Shown piece by piece: positions 61,801 through 64,000 of a stretch of 64,000 nt of DNA. Origin of the DNA: Patiria pectinifera (Eukaryota > Echinodermata > Asteroidea > Valvatida > Asterinidae); the NCBI GenBank assembly GCA_029964075.1, contig CM057146.1, positions 8,823,501 to 8,887,500 of the forward strand, written 5' to 3'. The notes below the pieces were generated by a model that ran no database searches, was not told where the DNA came from, and saw nothing but the letters and a program-made list of their open reading frames with translations. Positions within the stretch are counted from its first letter, which is position 1; every line of letters starts with the position of its first letter. Both the position numbers and the translations under genes were made by a program.

Positions 61801-63547
61801 GTAGCCGGATCATACCTGATGATGGGACAGCATGAGAAAGCTATCCCTTACTTCAATGCAGCAGGTAGGGACAAAACCAAGGAATCTATGGAATCTTTAC
61901 CCCCATCAACCCACCTTATTAAAGGTAGAGTGATATCATTTGCGGCAATCCAAAAAGTAACTGACAAAATTAGTGTTGAAAAGCTTACTTGGTTGAATGA
62001 AAGATAGTAAGGGCACTAAACTTCCTGTGAAATTCTTCTTTTTGGCAAGCTGTCATTTTGAAGACAACAATAAAAGAAGGTTATTTACTACTAGTTGTTG
62101 ACTTGTAAAGATGTGTGGCAACTGTGATCGAACCTCTCCTATTCCATCTGGCCAGGTGAGACACTATTCAACCTAGGCCTGATGGATCAGTCCGTGGAGT
62201 ACCTCAACACGTCCATGCTGCAATACTACATCGGGCAAAACAGAATGGAAGAAGCCCATCACGTCTTAGAGCGCGTCATCACGGCAGAGTTTGCCAACGA
62301 GAGCATCTTTGTCACTTTAGATCAGCTGGACGAACGTCTGCTGGGAGATCAGAGACCTGACAGACCCTTCAAGCATACCTTGGACTACGCACTTCAAAAG
62401 TAAGTACTGTGGTTTTTCCCACGGCGTTGTGAAACACGGCATGGGCTTGAGCTGCTTATGTTGGTTGGTGGGTTTGTGGGTGGGTTGGTTGGTGGACACT
62501 TTACTTGGCCTGTTGCCAGTGAGTTTTTATGGAATACCTGCAGTTTTGTGACACTGATGCCATGCATCTAATTTGCATATTAGATCACGCCCCATGGCAT
62601 TGCAAAGTTCTCGGTTGTACGGTTCGTGGAACCGCCGTGGGTTGTACCACTTGGTACTTGTTTTCCTACGACATGGATGAATGGGGTGTATAATCTCCAA
62701 GCCTGAGTGAGATGAAAATGGGTTTTGAACAATAAAAAGCTCATATTTGCTACAAGGGAACAGGCCTCCTTGTGTGGTGGTGGTCTGTGGGCCCCTCCCC
62801 ATGCCCCACTGTAGTTAACCACAGGACATTAATAATATAAGACTGAAGAATAATACAATCTCAATGAAACAGAAACTAATTTTTGTTATTTTAATCAATT
62901 GTTTTCATTTCTGGCAATGTAACCAAGTATTCATCAAATGCACTCATGTGGCACTGCAGTTAGGAAGAAACCCATAAACAGGCATGCAACTTTTCCTCGT
63001 ATCCACTGATTTCCTCATTTTTTACTTCTCATGATTGCCATTGCAAATTGAAAAACACTTTACAAAGTCTTGTGTGATTTGGATAACTTTGGAATTTCCT
63101 CTTTTTTCCCTAAATTCCCAGTTGCATGCCTGCATAGAGAGAAGACAATGAGAAAGTGTTCTGGGAGGAAAACCCCAAAGAATATACTGGGGAAACCCCC
63201 AAAAAGCTGACAGGGACTAAAAACCCAATCCATGTGTCAGCCTTGGTGGGATTCGAGCCTGAGACGCAGAAATGGAATGTGAAAAAAGGTCCCACTGTCT
63301 CAACCTGACTCCTCTGATTGTCTTTCATCCTAGGTTTCCCAGCAGCATGCGGGTCCTGGGTCGTAAGCTGGTCCTGCTGGCTAGGGAAGGAGGAGCAGAC
63401 GCCCTCCTAGACCTCATCAGTAAGAACCCAGACGGGAAAGACCCGGGGCTCTACATGCACGCCTACAAGACGTTTGTGGAGTGTGATCACAGAGACGAAG
63501 GCCAGAAGATATTGCTGGCCGCTGCCGAACTCTTCCCGGATGACGTG
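31746..63547 (+). CDS. DUF4062 - NACHT/P-loop NTPase - TPR protein, N-terminal 1171 residues (23 exons, 3' end outside window)
   Basis: Exons: 31746-31883 (CDS part), 32531-32662, 33449-33625, 34837-34980, 35367-35643, 36610-36717, 38129-38358, 38998-39264, 39949-40016, 41268-41349, 53264-53403, 54475-54586, 54817-54953, 55487-55652, 56623-56718, 57427-57575, 58083-58170, 58461-58622, 59394-59518, 60496-60640, 61753-61864, 62156-62399, 63334-63547. They total 3513 nt, exactly 1171 codons. Residues 14-150 are a DUF4062-type domain (SSPFGGLEEER 19-29, VDMRWGIT 54-61, FGQRYGWHG 88-96, DRSVTELE 121-128). The Walker A motif is GEPGSGKT (287-294) and Walker B VVIVIDALD (384-392), followed by a helical winged-helix-like region (542-758) and at least five TPRs (about 775-1040). 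This is the layout of nephrocystin-3 and of the Dictyostelium protein DDB_G0287407: a STAND-type ATP-driven switch with a TPR sensor. No nephrocystin-3 N-terminal coiled coil is seen, so I give no gene symbol. Confidence 0.87.
31903..32252. repeat. Interspersed repeat, copy 2
   Basis: In intron 1 of the NACHT-TPR gene. Aligns with 5104-5400; CTTCAAGCAAACTTGA and TTTGCTTGAAGATAA form an inverted pair, and CACTACATTATTCCGTGTTC is shared. Confidence 0.65.
32296..32478. mobile_element. CCCTAA-type TTAA MITE, truncated copy
   Basis: Its right end GGTTAGGGTTAA is intact. The left end is missing; the remainder is the reverse complement of 37639-37820. Confidence 0.75.
32531..32662 (+). CDS. NACHT-TPR gene exon 2 (DUF4062)
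   Basis: Residues 47-90: YAPVDMRWGITSD, then ICLRELDRSDMIVGFFGQ, core motifs of the DUF4062 fold. Acceptor CCGACAG, donor GTGAGT, phase 0 at both ends. Confidence 0.92.
32687..33267. mobile_element. Element with GGGCGTCAATC inverted ends (about 580 bp)
   Basis: Left end GGGCGTCAATCGCTTCTC, right end AACTGATTGACGCCC; G-rich and C-rich subterminal tracts also face each other. In intron 2 of the NACHT-TPR gene. Confidence 0.65.
33449..33625 (+). CDS. NACHT-TPR gene exon 3 (DUF4062)
   Basis: Residues 91-149: RYGWHG, DYALATFPFIADYRDRSVTE and FFFRDK. Acceptor GTCTTCAG, donor GTTTGT. A TTAA-flanked MITE sits 21 bp after the donor. Confidence 0.92.
33647..34152. mobile_element. TTAA-flanked MITE (TAGTCCATCATT), copy 2
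   Basis: TTAA at 33647-33650 and 34149-34152. Nearly identical to 14113-14621. It starts 21 bp after the donor of exon 3. Confidence 0.88.
34214..34447. mobile_element. Repeat family AGGGTCGTTC, copy 2
   Basis: TTAGGGTCCAAA to TTTATAGAATAACCCT; aligns with 4811-5067 (GGTGGGTAGGTAGTTT, GGATGACCGC). Confidence 0.7.
34837..34980 (+). CDS. NACHT-TPR gene exon 4
   Basis: Residues 150-197, highly charged (AYDDKKLKEYEKSGDERN...) and ending LKRRVIATKDK, the usual link between DUF4062 and the NTPase. Acceptor TTGACCAG, donor GTACTG. Confidence 0.88.
35043..35188. mobile_element. Foldback MITE, arms of about 55 bp
   Basis: GCATGCAGAGCCTCGATTGG and its complement face each other, with the inner pair CAACTTTACACAAT and ATTGTGTAAAGTTG. 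In intron 4 of the NACHT-TPR gene. Confidence 0.8.
35367..35643 (+). CDS. NACHT-TPR gene exon 5 (into Walker A)
   Basis: Residues 198-289, ending HLLIVGEP plus one base of the next Gly, so the intron splits the P-loop. Acceptor TTGGGCAG, donor GTAAGA. Confidence 0.92.
36040..36237. mobile_element. MITE with 28-bp perfect inverted ends (198 bp)
   Basis: Both ends read GAGCAGTGACCAATTTTATG and on to base 28 without a mismatch. Intron 5 of the NACHT-TPR gene. Perfect ends suggest recent insertion. Confidence 0.88.
36610..36717 (+). CDS. NACHT-TPR gene exon 6 (Walker A)
   Basis: Residues 290-325, starting GSGKTCLLGNWI, the second half of the P-loop, and ending in a Ser-rich VGCSSSSTS. Acceptor TGAAACAG, donor GTAAGT, phase 1 at the end. 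Confidence 0.92.
36871..37280 (+). repeat. Minisatellite, 105-bp unit, 4 copies
   Basis: Units start at 36871, 36976, 37081 and 37186. Each holds GAGTTTTGATGAATCA, CAGGAGTAACCTGGAGTAAC and GATTCCC. Intron 6 of the NACHT-TPR gene. Confidence 0.93.
37639..37981. mobile_element. CCCTAA-type TTAA MITE, full copy
   Basis: TTAACCCTAACTACCCC to GGGAGTTAGGGTTAA (343 bp), TTAA at both borders. In intron 6 of the NACHT-TPR gene. Confidence 0.85.
38129..38358 (+). CDS. NACHT-TPR gene exon 7 (Walker B)
   Basis: Residues 326-402: VKNMLQRLCNDVEDALFD, then the strand VVIVIDALDML with the acidic Walker B residues. Acceptor TGTCTTAG, donor GTACAG. Confidence 0.92.
38359..38997. other. Intron 7 of the NACHT-TPR gene
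   Basis: No repeat or RNA gene recognised. Confidence 0.5.
38998..39264 (+). CDS. NACHT-TPR gene exon 8
   Basis: Residues 403-491: LYWLPKFPPDTAHLVLSTVT (sensor-1-like strand), then IPLSEDLQSEI and ENPLFLMILLK. Acceptor CCTCCAG, donor GTAAAC. Its 3' end and donor were copied several times in the following intron. Confidence 0.92.
39330..39735 (+). pseudogene. Decayed tandem copies of the 3' end of exon 8 plus its donor
   Basis: Three copies end at donor-like sites 39432, 39580 and 39736, against the true donor at 39265 (spacings 167, 148 and 156). Each repeats GCGTCATCAGCTGCAAGCAG-type sequence, a CTCATGATTCTGCTGAAG-type end and GTAAACCAG. The first copy carries a 4-bp insertion and a frameshift; the second and third stay open (RIINCKYTGKPLFVMIVLK; RDSVISCKQTEDLLSLMILL). 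None has a clear acceptor. A weaker fourth remnant is near 39815-39880. Confidence 0.85.
39949..40016 (+). CDS. NACHT-TPR gene exon 9
   Basis: Residues 492-513: ELCSFGSFFELDEFIDSLLA. Acceptor GTTTTCAG, donor GTATGT. The phase fits exon 10. Confidence 0.88.
40573..40661. mobile_element. Short foldback MITE, copy 2
   Basis: GGCCCACTTCAATGGCGAAA to CATTGAAGGGGGTC. Related to 2072-2181, in intron 9 of the NACHT-TPR gene. Confidence 0.7.
40811..40997. mobile_element. AATTGACCTAT MITE, copy 2
   Basis: AATTGACCTGTCGC to GCGATAGGTCAATT. Close to 25231-25417. Confidence 0.82.
41268..41349 (+). CDS. NACHT-TPR gene exon 10
   Basis: Residues 514-541: VKDLFVKFLKRLEKDYNAVE and so on. Acceptor ATTTTCAG, donor GTAAGC. 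The next intron is 11.9 kb and holds the satellite array. Confidence 0.88.
41478..41832. mobile_element. Mariner-like MITE (CAGGGTGA), 5'-truncated copy
   Basis: Right end TACTCACCCTG followed by TA. The left arm begins inside the element at a TTCAAGTTACGGAATTTT block. Intron 10 of the NACHT-TPR gene. Confidence 0.8.
42247..42815 (+). repeat. Tandem trimer of a tRNA-like SINE unit (about 250 bp)
   Basis: tRNA-like heads start at 42247, 42499 and 42748. All hold GGTGGTCGAGTGGTAAGA-type A boxes (shortened in the third), an arm CTGCACTAGAAAGCAGGAGG and B boxes such as GGGTTCGAGTCC. The arm would give a Leu-like TAG anticodon, but the heads are imperfect and tandem, so not functional tRNAs. The satellite begins 156 bp downstream. 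Confidence 0.85.
42971..52394 (+). repeat. Satellite array, 196-bp unit, about 48 copies, inside intron 10
   Basis: The unit runs from GCTGAAATCTCTCGGGGATT through CTCACCTTGTGTGAACATTT, GATGACCGCGGATATGG and CAGATTTGGACCATTTTTGC to CCGGATCCTGACTCTAGTGA. Spacings measured at 42971, 43167, 43363, 46101, 46297, 46493 and 46689 are all 196. Variants differ in GGCCAAAAATC or GGCCGAAAATC, CTACTCACC, CAACTCACC or CTTCTCACC, and GGATCC or AGATCC. Units near the ends are the most diverged. Since 196 is not a multiple of 3, no frame stays open. The array accounts for most of the 11.9-kb intron. Confidence 0.97.
52485..52645. mobile_element. Foldback element with 27-bp perfect inner arms
   Basis: GGTGACAGATGAAATGTTCC... 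at 52530 is perfectly inverted up to 52596 (27-bp arms, 13-bp loop). Outer blocks GAATGTTTG and AAACATTC continue the symmetry. It starts about 90 bp after the satellite's last unit. Confidence 0.82.
52651..53046. mobile_element. MITE with about 45-bp inverted ends (396 bp)
   Basis: TATAACACCCTAATAAATCC to GGATTTATTCAGGTGTTGTATA, with TCATCTGATTGGT in both arms. The interior repeats CAGTGCAATGGTACTTC. In intron 10, 218 bp before exon 11. Confidence 0.8.
53264..53403 (+). CDS. NACHT-TPR gene exon 11 (winged-helix-like)
   Basis: Residues 542-587: VMCCLLVARRGLSEVEIKKI, then IERSGLYV, the usual region after the NTPase of NACHT-TPR proteins. Acceptor TCGATCAG, donor GTGAGT. Confidence 0.9.
53676..53972 (+). 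mobile_element. tRNA-derived SINE, near full length
   Basis: Head with B box GGGTTTGAACCCTG; body with TAGGCAAGACACTTTAC and TCCACCCAGGAGTATAAATG; tail GAAGCGCTTTGAGACC and (TTA)n. Same family as 6832-7200. Confidence 0.8.
54313..54400 (+). repeat. tRNA-like sequence, degraded
   Basis: AGAGCTCAGTTGGTAGAACA (A box) and GCAGGTTCACATCCTG (B box) with a CAATTTCTT-like end. Stems do not close well, so it reads as a SINE remnant. Confidence 0.5.
54475..54586 (+). CDS. NACHT-TPR gene exon 12
   Basis: Residues 588-625: LAYSELAEAVRQHFCTDRD, then RLVADYFFKVFK. Acceptor TTTAACAG, donor GTATAA (weak). Confidence 0.88.
54817..54953 (+). CDS. NACHT-TPR gene exon 13
   Basis: Residues 626-670: RVLNELPWLLCKLRAKEQLQ followed by CLLSLAMFSALF, helical. 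Acceptor ACAAACAG, donor GTAAGT. Confidence 0.9.
55085..55180 (+). repeat. Short tandem repeat, CAAGTCAGGTGA-type 11-12-mer
   Basis: Irregular copies of GTCAGGTGACAA and GTCAAGTGACAA. Intron 13 of the NACHT-TPR gene. Confidence 0.7.
55207..55411. mobile_element. Foldback element whose arms are two facing tRNA-like sequences
   Basis: The minus-strand arm (55218-55297) and plus-strand arm (55329-55408) each have a tRNA A box (TAGCTCAGTTGGT) and B box (GGTTCAAACC). CTTGGGAAC and GTTCCCAAG close the centre, and AAGAAATTGACC and GTCAGTTTCTT close the outside. In the minus arm the anticodon stem CTGGA/TCCAG is perfect with a GGT (Thr-like) anticodon, but T-stem mismatches argue against a working tRNA. 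Confidence 0.8.
55487..55652 (+). CDS. NACHT-TPR gene exon 14
   Basis: Residues 671-726: DQHKYDLVDYWNSTG, a helix, then a Thr/Pro-rich tail (ESTDETGTPPQPTAGKQ). Acceptor TTTCACAG, donor GTTAGA. Confidence 0.88.
55947..55972. repeat. Perfect 26-bp palindrome
   Basis: CATTAGGGAGACA followed directly by its complement. Intron 14 of the NACHT-TPR gene. Confidence 0.9.
56160..56424 (-). mobile_element. tRNA-derived SINE (minus strand)
   Basis: On the minus strand: GGAGTCAGGTTGGCCTAGCG, B box GGGGTTCAAATCACACC, GGTTTTCCCCAGAATATTCT, CTTTTCCTCCCACC and an (AAT)n end. Same family as 62900-63320. Confidence 0.8.
56623..56718 (+). CDS. NACHT-TPR gene exon 15
   Basis: 32 codons: LVSVVGRISNFLEEAGHRTV onward, a helical-repeat pair before the TPRs. 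Acceptor GAAGCAG, donor GTGAGT. Confidence 0.88.
56737..57174. mobile_element. hAT-like MITE (GGGTGTGC / GCACAGCCCTA), copy 2
   Basis: Begins GGGTGTGCATTACAGG, ends CCGATGCACAGCCCTA. Facing GGGTACCC motifs lie inside both ends. Confidence 0.78.
57427..57575 (+). CDS. NACHT-TPR gene exon 16 (first TPR)
   Basis: Residues 759-807, containing YYENQLARFYADVDRFDEAL, a clear TPR. Acceptor CCCATCAG, donor GTAAGT. Confidence 0.92.
57713..58015. repeat. tRNA-like insertion flanked by an 85-bp direct repeat
   Basis: Direct copies at 57713-57795 and 57932-58015 share CCAAAGTCACAATGCTG, GCAATGCTGCA and ACTAGCAAAC-type blocks. Between them, on the minus strand, is a tRNA-like arm (GATAGCTCAGTTGGTAGAGC, B box GGTTCAAAC) related to 55207-55411. 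Confidence 0.75.
58083..58170 (+). CDS. NACHT-TPR gene exon 17 (TPR)
   Basis: Residues 808-837: AVTLNNMGFVHLKLGNNEK, helix A of a TPR whose helix B is in exon 18. Acceptor TTCAAAG, donor GTAAGT. Confidence 0.92.
58461..58622 (+). CDS. NACHT-TPR gene exon 18 (two TPR parts)
   Basis: Residues 838-891: ALDYFERALALHKED, then ATATNNVGSALSLLGRYDEG. Acceptor TTCATCAG, donor GTAAGT. A decayed copy of its 3' end lies 337 bp downstream. Confidence 0.93.
58640..59390 (+). repeat. Diffuse GACAATGACA / GACAAAAGC repeats in intron 18
   Basis: Irregular array of TGACAATGACA, GTGACAAAAGCAATG and ACAAGGACAAACATTAAAAC blocks. AACATTAAAACAAAAGC occurs at 58849 with a close match near 58732, in step with the exon-tail duplication. 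Confidence 0.75.
58890..58965 (+). pseudogene. Decayed copy of the 3' end of exon 18 plus its donor
   Basis: CACTGTCAGTCATGGGCAGC to TCCTGGAGAAAGCAGCCGAA, then GTAAGTCA, copies the end of exon 18 (58575-58630) at a distance of 337 bp. An in-frame TAG replaces the AAG codon. A fainter remnant with GTATGTCAAATCC lies near 59110. Confidence 0.82.
59394..59518 (+). CDS. NACHT-TPR gene exon 19 (TPR)
   Basis: Residues 892-932: IYEELYFDSLPPDVGGTLLN and KTPEEVQATYQ. Acceptor ACCCATAG, donor GTATGT. Confidence 0.9.
60496..60640 (+). CDS. NACHT-TPR gene exon 20 (TPR)
   Basis: Residues 933-981: AIDIRENAYGRNHHEVAQVL, a typical TPR linker and helix A, then LEKTEQALDMYLEALDIFM. Acceptor CTGTTCAG, donor GTAAGA. 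Confidence 0.93.
60808..60842 (+). repeat. (GGTC)n microsatellite
   Basis: Eight GGTC-type tetramers with one interruption, in intron 20. Confidence 0.85.
60843..61752. other. Intron 20, 3' part
   Basis: No gene or repeat family recognised apart from (GT)n near 61072-61092 and (TAGTA)n near 61377-61391. Confidence 0.5.
61753..61864 (+). CDS. NACHT-TPR gene exon 21 (TPR)
   Basis: Residues 982-1018: YGPEGLDTAMTQENVAGSYL, then GQHEKAIPYFNAA. The acceptor TATTCAAG is weak, but its phase fits. Donor GTAGGG. Confidence 0.9.
61914..62075 (-). mobile_element. Fragment of the TAGTCCATCATT MITE
   Basis: TTAAAGGTAGAGTGATATCA to TTTTGAAGACAAC aligns with the reverse complement of the right third of 33647-34152. 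Lies 50 bp after the donor of exon 21. Confidence 0.75.
62156..62399 (+). CDS. NACHT-TPR gene exon 22 (TPR)
   Basis: Residues 1019-1099: ETLFNLGLMDQSVEYLNTSM, then NRMEEAHHVLERVI and a linker rich in Asp and Arg. Acceptor CTGGCCAG, donor GTAAGT. Confidence 0.92.
62900..63320 (-). mobile_element. tRNA-derived SINE (minus strand)
   Basis: On the minus strand: GGAGTCAGGTTGAGACAGTG, B box GGCTCGAATCCC, GGTTTCCCCAGTATATTCTT, GGTTTTCCTCCCAG. Its head ends 14 bp before exon 23, so it makes up the polypyrimidine and branch region of that exon. Confidence 0.75.
63334..63547 (+). CDS. NACHT-TPR gene exon 23 (last in window)
   Basis: Residues 1100-1171: FPSSMRVLGRKLVLLAREGG and AAELFPDDV, helical repeats. 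Acceptor CATCCTAG, donor GTAGGT. The open frame and good donor show that the gene continues past the window. Confidence 0.92.
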
Positions 63548-64000
63548 GTAGGTCTAGGGAAATCATGGCTGTGAATCCAGTCAAGCATAGGTCGGTCAGT
63601 AGCCAGGTTAGAAGTAGCAGAGGATTGACAAAATAACGCCTTTACAATGGTCCATTCGAATTACCTGTGAGATTTTAAAGGGTACATGCAATCAATTGTT
63701 TTTAGGAACATATACTGTGGAAGTTTCTCCTCTTAAATGTATGAAAACACGTGATCTGTGAGTTTATTTTGTGAACACCTTTTATTTTCCACCTTAACAG
63801 GTGTTTCATCCTTAAATCCTATTTTAAACCTTTTCAGAATCATAAAAATGTCAAAATTTTTAAATAAATTGCACAAATGAAAGACAATTGCACAGTAGGC
63901 TTACAGTAACACGTTTCACTGTTTGAAGCACCTTTGGAAAGGATGAAATATCACTTCTTTTACACAACTGGCATTTTCTCAGCAACCCAATGTACTATTT
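63548..64000. other. Start of intron 23
   Basis: No gene or repeat recognised before the window edge. Confidence 0.6.

Overview
This is nuclear DNA from an animal. It holds two intron-rich protein-coding genes, both on the + strand and head to tail, with GT-AG introns of about 0.1 to 12 kb, an AT-rich background and many kinds of non-autonomous transposon. The tRNA-derived SINEs with (TTA)n tails and the DUF4062-NACHT-TPR gene would suit a marine invertebrate deuterostome (echinoderm or hemichordate), but the species cannot be fixed from the sequence. I joined exons by hand from splice signals, reading phase and protein sense; both chains keep an open frame throughout.

Positions 1-22750 hold the last 19 exons (772 codons including the stop) of a gene I read as the orthologue of ZZEF1, a very large protein. 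Its 5' part lies to the left of the window. The visible part has helical repeat-like segments, a long acidic/Ser-rich linker, a CUB-like beta-sandwich segment and a helical C-terminus. An AATAAA lies 75 bp after the stop codon.

Positions 22751-31693 are mostly intergenic and rich in foldback elements and tandem repeats. At 29432-29523 there is a TATA box, an initiator-like site and a splice donor, which may be the promoter and non-coding first exon of the second gene.

Positions 31746-63547 hold the first 23 coding exons (1171 codons) of a DUF4062 - NACHT-type P-loop NTPase - TPR protein of the nephrocystin-3 / Dictyostelium DDB_G0287407 type. The start codon follows an in-frame stop in the same exon. 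The gene continues to the right of the window.

The introns are the most unusual part. Intron 10 of the second gene carries a 9.4-kb satellite (196-bp unit, about 48 copies) with higher-order repeats of 2 and 5 units, next to a tandem trimer of a tRNA-like SINE. Introns 8 and 18 carry decayed tandem copies of the preceding exon's 3' end together with its splice donor. Other notable items are a mariner-like element with two other elements nested in it, TTAA-flanked elements whose ends look like telomere repeats, a 1.8-kb hAT-type element with an 8-bp target duplication, and a foldback element whose arms are tRNA-like.
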